Assembly (NCBI RefSeq): GCF_016464705.1
Contig: NZ_JAEHOB010000006.1
Coordinates: 1 to 64,000, forward strand
Source: Qaidamihabitans albus
GTDB taxonomy: Bacteria; Actinomycetota; Actinomycetes; Mycobacteriales; Pseudonocardiaceae
Length of the DNA: 64,000 nucleotides
Reading direction: 5' to 3'
Under the pieces are notes generated by a model that saw nothing but the letters and a program-made list of their open reading frames with translations, was not told where the DNA came from and searched no databases. The translations under genes were made by a program, and so were the position numbers. Numbering within the stretch: the first letter of the stretch is position 1; every line of letters begins with the position of its first letter. Shown here in pieces: positions 1-8,246 of the stretch.

Positions 1-778
1 TTGCCCATAGCCACACCATCGCAGCGGAACCACCACCCGTATCCGGCGAAGATGCTGCCCGCGATCGTCCGCCACGCCATCGACACCTTTACCGCGCCCG
101 GCGACCTCGTGCTCGACCCCATGTGCGGCGTCGGCACCACCCTGGTCGAAGCCGTCCACAAGGGCCGCGACGCCCTCGGCATCGAGTACGAAACCCGGTG
201 GGCCGAACTCACCGAAGCCAACCTCGCCCTCGCCGCCGACGACGGAACCGGGCGTAGTGAGGTGCACGTGGGCGACGCCCGTCAGGTGCTTCCCGACCTC
301 GCCGGGCGCTACGCCGGGCGGGTCGGGTTGCTGGTGACCTCCCCGCCGTATGGGTCCAGCGTCCGCGCCCCGGGACAGCCGCGATCGCGCGAACCTCGCC
401 CACCGCAGCCTGCCCACCTTATTGCGCGGGTTCACCGACATCCTGCGCCGCGCAGTACCGCTGCTGCGACCCGGCGGCGTCGTCGCCATCACCACCCGCC
501 CCTTCCGCATCGACGGCGAACTCATCGACTTCCCGTCCCTCACGTTGGACGCGGCGATCAACGCCGGACTCGACCCCGTCCAACGCTGCGTCGGACTCCT
601 CGCGGGACTGCGCGACGGCAAGCTCGTCTCGCGCTCGTCGTTCTTCCAACTCGACTACGTGCGCAAGCTCCGCGACCGCGGCGTGCCCGCCTGGGTCATC
701 GCGCACGAGGATGTTCTCGTCCTGAGAGTCGGCCAGACCGGCACGAGCTCTGCCGCGGAACGGCCGACAGTCACGTAG
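1..778 (+). pseudogene. Broken site-specific DNA methyltransferase (N4-cytosine/N6-adenine type)
   Basis: The first reading frame, from base 1, shows a SAM-binding motif (DPMCGVGTT, residues about 40-48) and a target-amine motif TSPPYG (about 113-118) typical of beta-type amino-methyltransferases. After TSPPYG at about base 354 the frame degenerates. The homologous C-terminal half (RDRANLAHRSLPTLL, LLRPGGVVAITTRPF, then SSFFQLDYVRKL) continues in the +2 frame from about base 370 to a stop at 778. Related enzymes as I recall them have about 20 more residues between the two parts, so both a small deletion and a frame change are likely. The window edge cuts off any upstream start. The function would be modification of a DNA sequence, but this copy should be inactive unless the change is a sequencing error. 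Confidence 0.6.
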
Positions 779-799
779 ACAGGACCATAGCTGTTCTGG

Positions 800-1110
800 C
801 GACGCGGACGTGGCCGCCGACAAGCGTAGCGAGTATTCAGGCCGTGGTTGTGCAGCGAGACGACCGGGATGCCGCCGTGCGCGCAGTGCCGGCTGCACCT
901 CGTTCGCGGTCACGGCGATGTCGCCGTTGATCACGGCGCGCTCCACCGGGGTTGGACGTTCAGCGCCGTGGTCACGCCTACCGCCGGGGATAGGGCGGGC
1001 GGGCCAAGCCCCACAACCCGGCCGGGGCGTCGCCGAGCTTCCCCAGCCTCGCACGGGTGCTTCGTCCAAGACCTCGGTCTGGATCTCCATCGTGATGCCG
1101 AACCGGGCCC
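800..1110 (-). pseudogene. Decayed DUF1259 (LppY/LpqO-like) gene fragment
   Basis: Read on the minus strand, three frames in succession carry pieces of one DUF1259-like protein. They are a part ending PPALSPAVGVTTALNVQP, then AVINGDIAVTANEVQPALRA, then GGIPVVSLHNHGLNTRYA. The order and content match the DUF1259 pattern of a Gly-Asp-hydrophobic stretch, EVxPxLRAL and LHNHML. At least two frameshifts separate the pieces, so no intact product is possible. The fragment lies directly downstream of, and on the same strand as, the NTF2-like gene at 1185-1568. The family assignment rests on remembered motifs. The decay itself is visible in the sequence. Confidence 0.55.
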
Positions 1111-1184
1111 CTCGGAGAATGGCCACGGCATGCGGGGACATGCGGGGGAATGCGGGTCGCGACGACGGATGTCGGTGCCGATCG

Positions 1185-1568
1185 CTAATGGATTCCTTTC
1201 CATCCATCGTCGGTGCGACGCGCCATCAGCGTAGTGCGGCCGTTTACGGTGAATGGCTCGGACGTTCCGCTCAAACCCTCGATGTGGAAGGAAAAGAAGA
1301 CCCAGGCGACGTTGTCGATGACGTCGATCCGAACGTCGGAGACGGCCATGACGTGCACGTCACTGATGTCCGCGACAACACGATCGGAGTACTGGTCGAT
1401 CGAAGCCTTACCCAGCACCGGCCGGTCCAGTTCGGCGGGGCAGTACACGGTTTCGTAGCTCGGGTCCCAGATCGATTGGAGGATGGCGGCGTCCCGGTTT
1501 ACCCAGTCGGCCCGAAACATCTCGACAAGTGCGGCAACGTCGTCGGTGTCGTTCGCCATGAGACGCAT
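1185..1568 (-). CDS. NTF2-like (SnoaL/DUF4440-type) small protein
   Basis: This 127-residue protein fits the single-domain cone-shaped NTF2-like fold. An N-terminal helix (DVAALVEMFRADWVNRDAAI) precedes a conserved W/Y-rich segment, and a C-terminal beta region ends TTLMARRTDDGWKGIH, as is common for DUF4440/SnoaL-like proteins that bind small substrates or act as weak isomerases/hydrolases. There are two in-frame ATGs at the start (1568 and 1556). No good ribosome site is visible for either, so the transcript may be leaderless. Relics lie on both sides, so it may be the surviving gene of a decaying segment. The specific reaction cannot be told. Confidence 0.7.
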   Translation of the reverse strand: MRLMANDTDDVAALVEMFRADWVNRDAAILQSIWDPSYETVYCPAELDRPVLGKASIDQYSDRVVADISDVHVMAVSDVRIDVIDNVAWVFFSFHIEGLSGTSEPFTVNGRTTLMARRTDDGWKGIH

Positions 1569-1734
1569 GCTAGAACGTCAAGTATGGTCGAGGTCATCCG
1601 GATGCTGTCCATCCGCTGTGGATTCCTGGCCCGGCCGGACCAGTTCGGACATGTGACGGGGTCGGTCGCGGACGTGGCGCGGGGGCCGGGATCGGACGTT
1701 CCCGGCCCCCGCTTACCGGCAGCTACCAGTGAGC

Positions 1735-2925
1735 TCAGTGCCGTAGGCCGGCTTCCTTGAGTAGTGGCATCACCTTGTCACCGAAGTACTTCAGCTCCTC
1801 GTTGTAGTCGATGAGGCCGAAGATCATGCCTTCCATGCCCGCTTCGTTGAGCTTGCCGAGCTCCTCGGTGACCTGCTCGGGTGTGCCGATGATGGGGTAG
1901 CCGCCCCAGCCCGCGATGAAGCGTTCCTGCATCTGCCGCGCCGCGTGATCGAACGACTGGCTCGCGCCCGAGCCCGCGACCTTGATGATGTTGCCCGCCG
2001 CGTCCCAGTCGGCCTCGTCGAGGACCTGCTGGAAGGCTGCTTTCGCTTCGGCCTCGGTATCGCGGCAGACGATCAGGCCGTAGGTCATCACCTTGATGGC
2101 CCGGTTGTACTCCTCACGAGCCTTGCTCGTGATCATGTCGGTGTACGCCTTGATGTTCTCCAGCGTGTCCAGCGAGGCGAAGTTGATGTCGACGTTGCGC
2201 GCGGAGAACTCGATGCCGGCGGGCGAATTGCCTGCGTTGAGCAGCGCGGGCCGCGGAGCCTGGTGCGGCTTGGGGTAGGCCTCCAGGTCGAAACCCGTGA
2301 AGTAGTGCGTGCTCAGATCGAACGAGCCGGGTTCGGTCCACAGCTTGTTCACGAAGTCGATCCACTCCTGCCCGTACGCGTAGCGCTCGTCGTGCTCGCG
2401 CTGCTCCCGGCCGAACATCTCCATTTCCGGCGCGATCCAGCCCATCACCAGGTTGAGGGCGAACCGGCCGCCGGAGATGTGGTCGATCGTGGTGGCCGCC
2501 TTGGCAGCCAGGACCGGGTGAATGGTCGGCAGATGCGAGGTGGAACCGATCGCGATGCGCTCGGTCGCCTCTGCGAGCCCCGCTGCCCAGGCGTACGTCT
2601 CGTAATTGTTGCCGTTGAAGTTCGTCGAACCGCCGGTGCCCTTCCACTTCGCGATCGGCACGAGCACGTCGAAGCCGAGGTTGTCGGCGCGCTGGGCGAT
2701 CTCCTTCGTGTGCTCCCAGGTGACCTTGTAGGTGCTCGGGGCATGCGACATGATCAGCCCGTAGGAGCAGTTGGTACCGAACAGGCCCAGCTTCATCTTC
2801 TGGTCGCCGAACAACGGGTTGGTCTTCGTGCGGTCGACCAGCGGCCGGGTCTCCTCCTCAGGGCGCGGGCCGGTGGGGGCCAGGCCGAGGCGGGTGTTGG
2901 CGCGTTCGGTAGGGATTGCGGTCAT
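1735..2925 (-). CDS. LLM-class flavin-dependent monooxygenase (RutA/sulfone-monooxygenase-like)
   Basis: This 396-residue protein belongs to the bacterial luciferase superfamily. It has the NPLFG..KLGLFGTN entry strand (from about residue 37), the PIHPVLAAK-type segment TSHLPTIHPVLAAKAATTID, then ISGGRFALNLVMGW and the ALLNAGNS phosphate-site region. The group containing RutA, SsuD and dimethyl-sulfone monooxygenase uses free FMNH2 and O2 supplied by a separate reductase. A GAGGAGG ribosome site 6 nt upstream supports the ATG at 2925, so the N-terminal extension is real. It lies 33 bp downstream of the aldehyde dehydrogenase gene and is probably cotranscribed from the promoter near 4510. Two reductases and RibBA nearby fit an FMNH2-dependent enzyme. 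The substrate is unknown; the carbon product may be an aldehyde, given the partner gene. Confidence 0.85.
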   Translation of the reverse strand: MTAIPTERANTRLGLAPTGPRPEEETRPLVDRTKTNPLFGDQKMKLGLFGTNCSYGLIMSHAPSTYKVTWEHTKEIAQRADNLGFDVLVPIAKWKGTGGSTNFNGNNYETYAWAAGLAEATERIAIGSTSHLPTIHPVLAAKAATTIDHISGGRFALNLVMGWIAPEMEMFGREQREHDERYAYGQEWIDFVNKLWTEPGSFDLSTHYFTGFDLEAYPKPHQAPRPALLNAGNSPAGIEFSARNVDINFASLDTLENIKAYTDMITSKAREEYNRAIKVMTYGLIVCRDTEAEAKAAFQQVLDEADWDAAGNIIKVAGSGASQSFDHAARQMQERFIAGWGGYPIIGTPEQVTEELGKLNEAGMEGMIFGLIDYNEELKYFGDKVMPLLKEAGLRH

Positions 2926-2958
2926 CGCTGTCCTCCTCGATGAGTTGCCGTGCGGTGG

Positions 2959-4449
2959 TCAGCCGAGCTGGAAGGGATCCCGGGTGCCACCGGTGAGCTC
3001 GACGAAGACGGATTTGTTCTCGGTGTACTCGTGCAGGGCATCGATGCCGTTCTCGCGGCCGAGCCCGCTGGCGCCGAAGCCGCCGAACGGCATGTTCGGC
3101 GCGATCACGCGATACGCGTTGACCCAGACCGTGCCCGCCCGGACCTTGGCGGCGACGCGGTGTGCGCGGTGTACGTCCTTGGTCCAGACGGCACCGGCCA
3201 GGCCGTACGGGGTGTCGTTGGCGAGCTTGAGCGCTTCCTCCTCGTCCCGGAACGTGTATGCGGCCAGTACCGGGCCGAAGACCTCCTCGCGGACGATCGT
3301 GTTGTGCTGGTTTACGTTCGTGACGACGGTGGGCTTGACGAACAGCCCGCCCCGCTCGGCGTCCGGCTCGCCGCCACACGCGAACGTCGCCCCTTCCGCC
3401 GCCGCGCCCTCCAGGTAGCCGAGCACCTTCTCGTACTGTGGCTGGTTGGCCACGGGGCCCATCTCGGTGTCGGGCTCTGTGGGGTCGCCGAGCTTGATGG
3501 TGCTCGCGCGTGCGACGACCTTCTCGACGAGTGCGTCGTGCACGTCGGCGTGCACGATCAGCCGGGACCCGGCCATGCAGGTCTGGCCGGTCGCCGCGAA
3601 CACGCCCGCGACCAGGCCGTTGGCGGCCGCGTCGAGGTCGGCGTCGGGGAACACGATCTGGGGACTCTTGCCGCCGAGCTCCAGCGTCACGCGGTTGAGG
3701 TTCGCGACGGCGGCCTGCGCGACCTTGGCGCCGGTGGCCGACGAACCGGTGAAGGCGATCTTGTCGACGCCGCGATGGGAGGACAGCGCCTCGCCCGTGG
3801 CGCGATCCCAGCCGGTGACGACGTTGAGGACGCCCGCAGGCAGGCCCGCCTCGTGCAGCACCTCGGCGAACGCGACCGTCGAGGCTGGGGAGTGCTCCGA
3901 CGGCTTGGCGACCATCGTGCAACCGGCGGCCAGCGCGGGCGCCAGCTTGAACGTGAGCAGGAGCAGCGGAGAGTTCCACGGTGTGATCGCGCCGACCACA
4001 CCCACCGGCTCCCGGGTGGTGTACCCGAAGTAGTTGGCGTTGACTGGGGGGATCGTGCGGCCCTCGAGCTTGTCGGCCAGCCCGCCGAAGTAGTAGTACC
4101 ACTGCGGCAGGCTCTTGAGCTGGCCGAGCATCTCGCGCAGGAGCTTGCCGGAGTCGTTGACCTCCAGGCGCGCGAGACGTTCGGCGTTGGCCGCGATCGC
4201 CGCACCGCAGGCGCGGAGGATCGCGGCACGCTCGAACCCGGTCATCGCGCCCCACTCGCCGTCGAGCGCGGTGCGGGCGGAGGCGACCGCGGCGTCAACG
4301 TCGTCGGGGCCTCCGTCGGCAAGGCGTGCCCAGGTCCGGCCGGTGTACGGGTTCAGCGAGTCGAAGGTCCGTCCGGAGCGGGCGTCGACCGATTCGCCGT
4401 GGATGAACAGCTTGAATTCTTCGGGTGCGACCGGTGAGGCGGGCGTCAT
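2959..4449 (-). CDS. NAD(P)-dependent aldehyde dehydrogenase
   Basis: This 496-residue member of the ALDH superfamily oxidises an aldehyde to the carboxylic acid. The conserved active-site elements are visible: the Asn in TPWNSP, the general base Glu in LELGGKSPQIVF, and the nucleophile Cys in TGQTCMAGSR, followed by EEVFGPVL and the PFGGFGASGLGREN C-terminal motif. Length is normal for the family. An AAGGAGAGG ribosome site fixes the ATG at 4449. It is the first gene of a two-gene operon with the LLM monooxygenase and is divergent from the AraC-type regulator, behind a CGGATA/TAGCGT promoter. The likely job is oxidation of the aldehyde formed by the monooxygenase, which is inference from context. 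Confidence 0.92.
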   Translation of the reverse strand: MTPASPVAPEEFKLFIHGESVDARSGRTFDSLNPYTGRTWARLADGGPDDVDAAVASARTALDGEWGAMTGFERAAILRACGAAIAANAERLARLEVNDSGKLLREMLGQLKSLPQWYYYFGGLADKLEGRTIPPVNANYFGYTTREPVGVVGAITPWNSPLLLLTFKLAPALAAGCTMVAKPSEHSPASTVAFAEVLHEAGLPAGVLNVVTGWDRATGEALSSHRGVDKIAFTGSSATGAKVAQAAVANLNRVTLELGGKSPQIVFPDADLDAAANGLVAGVFAATGQTCMAGSRLIVHADVHDALVEKVVARASTIKLGDPTEPDTEMGPVANQPQYEKVLGYLEGAAAEGATFACGGEPDAERGGLFVKPTVVTNVNQHNTIVREEVFGPVLAAYTFRDEEEALKLANDTPYGLAGAVWTKDVHRAHRVAAKVRAGTVWVNAYRVIAPNMPFGGFGASGLGRENGIDALHEYTENKSVFVELTGGTRDPFQLG

Positions 4450-4507
4450 CGACCTCTCCTTCAGGGATGCGGATACGGCGTTGCACGATCACCGCCGATG
4501 CGGGCAG

Positions 4508-4561
4508 ACGCTAGGACGGCGGATCGGCCGGGGATATCCGCGCACCGCAGACGCCGGTCCG
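4508..4561 (-). promoter_or_regulatory. Regulon promoter of the aldehyde dehydrogenase-monooxygenase operon
   Basis: Read on the minus strand there is a distal box CGGACC (4561-4556), a proximal box CGGATAT (4540-4534) starting exactly 21 bp later, a 20-bp gap, and a -10-like TAGCGT (4513-4508). Transcription would start about 50 nt before the ATG at 4449. The same layout recurs at 7567-7621, 7660-7714 and 11008-11062. Tandem half-sites two helical turns apart, next to the -35 position, are typical of AraC/XylS activators, and such a gene is adjacent. Confidence 0.7.
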
Positions 4562-4565
4562 TTCC

Positions 4566-4598
4566 GTGCGAATTTCCGGCGGCGGGTGAAATTCGCAC
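4566..4598. promoter_or_regulatory. Perfect 11-bp inverted repeat in the divergent ALDH/AraC promoter region
   Basis: GTGCGAATTTC (4566-4576) is repeated perfectly in reverse as GAAATTCGCAC (4588-4598) around an 11-bp spacer. The repeat centres are about two turns apart and the site lies between two divergent genes, not at a gene end, so an operator is more likely than a terminator. It differs from the CGGATA boxes and could bind a second regulator, for example the Lrp-type protein at 5750-6229. A lone CGGATAT follows at 4603-4609, facing the AraC gene. Confidence 0.5.
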
Positions 4599-4725
4599 TC
4601 AGCGGATATCGTGATGCGCTGTCGCGCTAGTGCGGTCGCGCGCAGGCGGCTAGCCTCGACCACGCTGCGTCGGCGAACGATCGAGCCTGGCCCGCCGAAA
4701 CACGGCACGAGGAGGTGTCGACGAG

Positions 4726-5745
4726 ATGGCCACGGTACCGAGCGATGTGGCGATGGCACCGCCGCCCCAGCACTGCCTGTCCAGATTCCCGGTTCTCGAC
4801 ACGCGACAGCTGGACGAGGCGCGGGAGGCGGTCACCCGCGTGTACCTCGATCACACGCTCACCGCGCCCGGCGACCGCCTGGAAATGACCCTGAACGCGG
4901 TGTCCGACAAGCGGTTCACCCTCGGTTATCTGACCTACCGGTCGCGCGCGAAGCTCGTGATGCCGCCGACCGAGGACAACTACCACGTGAACCTCACGGT
5001 CACCGGGCAGACCGCCGCCAGCCGCACGGACGGGCAACGCGAGACGACGTCGGCGCGGGCTTCCGGAGTGATCCTGCTCCCCGACCAGGAGAACACGGTC
5101 CGCTGGTCGCAGGACGCCCAACAACTGATACTCAAGATTCCCCGGCACAGCCTGGAGGGTCATCTGGCCGGGCTGCTCGGCCACCCGGTCCACGAGGTCG
5201 TCGACTTCGACTTCGGCATCGACCTGGCCGGACCCGCGGGCAGCACACTGCTCGCCTCGGTCGAGTTCCTCGCCCGCGAGCTCGACCGGCCGGGTGGACT
5301 GGCCGAGATGCCGCTCGCGCGCGAACAGTACGAGGCGTTCATCGTGACCCAGCTGCTGCACGCAGGCAGGCACGAGTACACCGACGAGCTGACCGCCGCA
5401 CCGGACCCGGTCCGGTGCAGCCGCCTGCGGCCGGTCATCGAGTACATTGAAGAGCACGCCGACGAACCCTTGACGCCGCAGGAACTCGCCAAGGTCGGCT
5501 GTATGAGCGTGCGCACCCTGCATACCTCGTTCCAGCAGAACCTCGGTGAGTCGCCGATGAGCCATCTGCGCCGAATCCGGCTCGATCGGGTGCGGGCGGA
5601 GCTGGAGCGGAGCGATCCGCAGCGCACGCGCGTCACCGATGTGACCTCGCGGTGGGGTTTCTACCACCAGAGCCGGTTCGCCCAGCAGTACCGGGAGCGC
5701 TTCGGCGAGCTGCCCAGCGAAACCCTGCGTGGCAGCGCGTCCTAG
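4726..5745 (+). CDS. AraC/XylS-family transcriptional regulator
   Basis: This 339-residue protein has an N-terminal AraC-binding-like sensor domain (about residues 30-200) and a C-terminal double helix-turn-helix (about 230-335). The latter includes IEEHADEPLTPQELAKVGCMSVRTLHTSFQQ and the family signature ending SRWGFYHQSRFAQQYRERFGELPSE. An AGGAGG ribosome site lies 9-10 nt before the ATG. It is divergent from the ALDH-monooxygenase operon and is the best candidate for binding the tandem CGGATA boxes found at four promoters in the first 11 kb, probably as an activator. The inducer is unknown. It converges with the Lrp-type gene, with only 4 bp between the stop codons. Confidence 0.9.
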   Translation: MATVPSDVAMAPPPQHCLSRFPVLDTRQLDEAREAVTRVYLDHTLTAPGDRLEMTLNAVSDKRFTLGYLTYRSRAKLVMPPTEDNYHVNLTVTGQTAASRTDGQRETTSARASGVILLPDQENTVRWSQDAQQLILKIPRHSLEGHLAGLLGHPVHEVVDFDFGIDLAGPAGSTLLASVEFLARELDRPGGLAEMPLAREQYEAFIVTQLLHAGRHEYTDELTAAPDPVRCSRLRPVIEYIEEHADEPLTPQELAKVGCMSVRTLHTSFQQNLGESPMSHLRRIRLDRVRAELERSDPQRTRVTDVTSRWGFYHQSRFAQQYRERFGELPSETLRGSAS

Positions 5746-5749
5746 CCTC

Positions 5750-6229
5750 TCAACGGTCCTCGCCGCGCCGGAGGAGCGGCGTGATCCGGTAGTCCACCAG
5801 CTCCCTCATGGCCAGCGCGCTCTCGGTGCGCTCGACTCCGGGCACGGCGAGGATCCGCCCCGCGATCCGATACAGATCGTCCGCGTCGACCGCCACGACA
5901 TGGACGTGCAGATCGTCCCGGCCGCTGATGCCCTGTACCTGCAGCACTTCCGGGGTCTCGGCGAGCGCCGCGGCGACCTTGTCGAGCCGGTTCTGGGTGA
6001 CCGTCGTCCGCACGAAGGCCGTCAACGGATAGCCCAGCGCTTTCGGTGAGATCCGGCGTTCGAAGGACTCCAGGAGTCCGTGTTCGTCGAGGCGGGTCAG
6101 CCGGCTCTGCACGGTGTTGCGTGAAAGACCGGTCATCTCGGCGAGGACGACCGCCGTCGCTCGCGGCCGCTCGACCAGGGTCGCGAGCAGGCGGATATCG
6201 GTCGCGTCGAACTGGTCTGGGCTGGGCAC
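5750..6229 (-). CDS. Lrp/AsnC-family transcriptional regulator
   Basis: The 159-residue protein has an N-terminal winged helix-turn-helix (DIRLLATLVERPRATAV, then AEMTGLSRNTVQSRLTRL) and a C-terminal RAM/ligand-binding domain (about residues 70-145). This is the standard layout and length of Lrp-type regulators that respond to amino acids or related small acids. It lies 43 bp downstream of ribBA on the same strand and is probably in the same transcript, so it may be expressed with the catabolic regulon. Its own targets are not evident; the inverted repeat at 4566-4598 is one candidate. Confidence 0.88.
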   Translation of the reverse strand: MPSPDQFDATDIRLLATLVERPRATAVVLAEMTGLSRNTVQSRLTRLDEHGLLESFERRISPKALGYPLTAFVRTTVTQNRLDKVAAALAETPEVLQVQGISGRDDLHVHVVAVDADDLYRIAGRILAVPGVERTESALAMRELVDYRITPLLRRGEDR

Positions 6230-6272
6230 GGATCGGACTCCCGACGGCCGCCGCCAACGGGGCGACGGCTAC

Positions 6273-7535
6273 TCATATCGCCTCGTCACCGGCCAACTGA
6301 TGGCCGAGCCGGCCTTGTTTGGTTCGCAGGTAGCGGACGTTGTGTGGATTCGCCGCGGTCGGCAGGCCGATCCGGCCGATGATCTCCAGACCGTGCCCGC
6401 CGAGTCCACGGTATTTGGCCGGGTTGTTCGTGATCAGACGCAGCCTGCGGACACCCAGGTCGGCAAGGATCTGCGCACCCACGCCATAGGTACGTGAATC
6501 GACGGGCAGCCCCTGCCTGAGGTTGGCGTCGACCGTGTCGAATCCCTGTTCCTGCAGCGCATAAGCCCGGATCTTGTGGGCCAGCCCGATGCCGCGTCCC
6601 TCATGGCCGCGCAGGTAGACGACGACACCGCACCCCTCCCTGGCGATCTCCGCCATCGCCTGCTCCAGCTGCGAGCCGCAGTCGCACCGCAACGAGCCGA
6701 CGATATCGCCGGTGAGGCACTCGCTGTGCACGCGCACGAGCACACCGGATTCGGCCCGGTCCGCCGCGGTGACGTCGCCCCGGACGAGCGCGAGGTGCTC
6801 GGTGCCATCCAGCGTCGAGCGGTACGCGACGGCGCGGAACTCGCCGAACACGGTCGGTAGGGCGGCGGTGGCCATGTGCTCGATGAGCCGCTCGGTGGAG
6901 CGGCGGTAACGCACCAGGTCGGCGATGGTGAGGACCGGGAGTCCGTGTTCGGCGGCGAAGGCGTGCAACCGCTCGCCGCGCGCCATCGAGCCGTCCGGCG
7001 CGACGATCTCACCGATCACGCCGACCGGCGGCTGACCGGCGAGCGTCAGTAGGTCCACCGCCGCCTCGGTGTGCCCGGCCCGGACGAGCACGCCGCCGTC
7101 GCGGGCGCGCAGCGGGAAGACGTGCCCCGGGCGGCGCAGGTCCTCGGGCCTGGTCCCGGGGTCGGCCAGCGAACGCAACGTGCACGCGCGGTCCGCGGCG
7201 GACACCCCGGTACCGGCGTCGCGATGATCGACCGTGACGGTGAACGCGGTGGCCTGCGAATCGGTGTTGTCCGCGACCATCTGGGACAACCGCAGCGTGT
7301 CGGCCCGGTCTCCTGGCATCGGCGCGCACACGATCCCGGTGGTGTGCCGGACGATGAACGCGACCTGCTCGGCGGTGACCGTCCCGGCGCCGACGATCAG
7401 ATCGCCCTCGTTCTCCCGGTCGGCGTCGTCCAGCACGACGACCATCCGACCCCCGGCAAGCGCGGCGATCGCTTGCTGCACGGTGCCGGTGGACGGGAGC
7501 GGGGAGATGGCACCGGGATCGGAGGAGTACGTCAT
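6273..7535 (-). CDS. ribBA: RibBA: 3,4-dihydroxy-2-butanone-4-phosphate synthase / GTP cyclohydrolase II
   Basis: The 420-residue fusion has an N-terminal RibB domain (DDADRENEGDLIV, about 35-47, the acidic metal-binding loop) and a C-terminal RibA domain with the zinc cysteines in SECLTGDIVGSLRCDCGSQL and the GHEGRGIG active-site segment. Together they make the two committed precursors of riboflavin. An AAGGAG ribosome site 6 nt upstream selects the ATG at 7535, although the open frame extends further. No FMN riboswitch is evident upstream. Instead the gene has a CGGATA/TAGCGT promoter like the catabolic operons. This looks like a pathway-dedicated extra copy that boosts FMN supply when the monooxygenase is made, which is inference. 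Whether a housekeeping rib operon exists elsewhere cannot be seen. Confidence 0.93.
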   Translation of the reverse strand: MTYSSDPGAISPLPSTGTVQQAIAALAGGRMVVVLDDADRENEGDLIVGAGTVTAEQVAFIVRHTTGIVCAPMPGDRADTLRLSQMVADNTDSQATAFTVTVDHRDAGTGVSAADRACTLRSLADPGTRPEDLRRPGHVFPLRARDGGVLVRAGHTEAAVDLLTLAGQPPVGVIGEIVAPDGSMARGERLHAFAAEHGLPVLTIADLVRYRRSTERLIEHMATAALPTVFGEFRAVAYRSTLDGTEHLALVRGDVTAADRAESGVLVRVHSECLTGDIVGSLRCDCGSQLEQAMAEIAREGCGVVVYLRGHEGRGIGLAHKIRAYALQEQGFDTVDANLRQGLPVDSRTYGVGAQILADLGVRRLRLITNNPAKYRGLGGHGLEIIGRIGLPTAANPHNVRYLRTKQGRLGHQLAGDEAI

Positions 7536-7566
7536 CGCGGCTCCTTTTCGCTGGTCCGTGCTGCGG

Positions 7567-7621
7567 ACGCTATTGCCACCTTGGCCCGCCGGGCTATCCG
7601 GAGAACGCGCGTCTCTATCCA
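7567..7621 (-). promoter_or_regulatory. Regulon promoter of ribBA
   Basis: On the minus strand the distal box is TGGATAG (7621-7615) and the proximal box CGGATAG (7600-7594), 21 bp apart. A 21-bp gap follows, then TAGCGT (7572-7567) as the -10. The predicted start is near 7560, leaving a short leader with a ribosome site before the ATG at 7535. The layout matches the neighbouring promoters at 4508, 7660 and 11008. Confidence 0.75.
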
Positions 7622-7659
7622 CCGGGCGAGGATCACGGGGGTGGCGGGATGGCGTGTGG

Positions 7660-7714
7660 CGGATACCGATCCGCGGTCCGCGGATAGTCGACCGGCGTTC
7701 CGGCCTCGTAGCCT
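7660..7714 (+). promoter_or_regulatory. Regulon promoter of the flavin reductase operon (leaderless)
   Basis: CGGATA occurs at 7660-7665 and again at 7681-7686 (CGGATAG), 21 bp apart. A 21-bp gap follows, then TAGCCT (7709-7714), and the start codon comes exactly 7 nt later at 7722, so the transcript should begin at or next to the ATG. The arrangement is the same as at the CoA-transferase promoter, including the 7-nt spacing to the start codon. Confidence 0.75.
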
Positions 7715-7721
7715 GCGGCCC

Positions 7722-8246
7722 ATGGACGACGGGACGTACGCTGACGTACTCGAATCGGCCGCGGTGTCGCCCGGCCGGATGCGGGACGTCCTCGGGCATT
7801 TCGCGTCCGGGGTTGTGGTGATCACGGCGATCGACGCGGCGGGGCCCGCCGGATTCACGTGCCAGTCCTTCGCGTCGCTGTCACTCGATCCGCCGCTGGT
7901 CAGCTTCTCACCGGCGCGAACGTCGACGACCTGGCCGAAGATCCGGAAGAGCGGACGGTTCTGCGTGAACGTCCTGGCGGAGGGACACGAAGAGGTCAGC
8001 AACCGGTTCGCCCGCTCCGGCATCGACAAGTTCGCGGGTGTGGGGTGGCAGCGCAGCAGGTCGGGACTCCCGGTGCTCGACGACGTGTGTGCTTGGATCG
8101 AATGCACCCTGCACGACGAGTTCGACGGCGGCGACCACACCATCGCGGTGGGCCGCGTGCAGGGGCTGGCCACGGGGAGCGAGCGTCCACCCCTGCTGTT
8201 CCATCGCGGCGGTTACGGCGTCGCCGGAACCGGGAGCTCATCATGA
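7722..8246 (+). CDS. Flavin reductase family protein (HpaC/RutF-like)
   Basis: The 174-residue protein has the flavin reductase-like split-barrel domain over nearly its whole length. MRDVLGHFASGVVVIT (about 20-35) is the typical entry motif, then GFTCQSFASLSLDPPLVSFSP binds the flavin, and the conserved end is PPLLFHRGGYG. These enzymes reduce free FMN or FAD with NAD(P)H and pass it to a partner monooxygenase. The ATG at 7722 sits 7 nt after a TAGCCT -10 element, so a leaderless mRNA is likely. It is in one operon with the following NADPH:FMN reductase-like gene (ATGA overlap) and probably feeds the LLM monooxygenase at 1735-2925. Confidence 0.9.
   Translation: MDDGTYADVLESAAVSPGRMRDVLGHFASGVVVITAIDAAGPAGFTCQSFASLSLDPPLVSFSPARTSTTWPKIRKSGRFCVNVLAEGHEEVSNRFARSGIDKFAGVGWQRSRSGLPVLDDVCAWIECTLHDEFDGGDHTIAVGRVQGLATGSERPPLLFHRGGYGVAGTGSSS

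Noticed and set aside
4566-4598. Inverted repeat considered as a terminator
   Set aside because: It lies between two divergent start codons and has no T-tract, so it was recorded as a regulatory site.
7536-7721. FMN riboswitch upstream of ribBA
   Set aside because: The intergenic space is only 186 bp and is occupied by two promoters; the conserved RFN element sequences are not seen.
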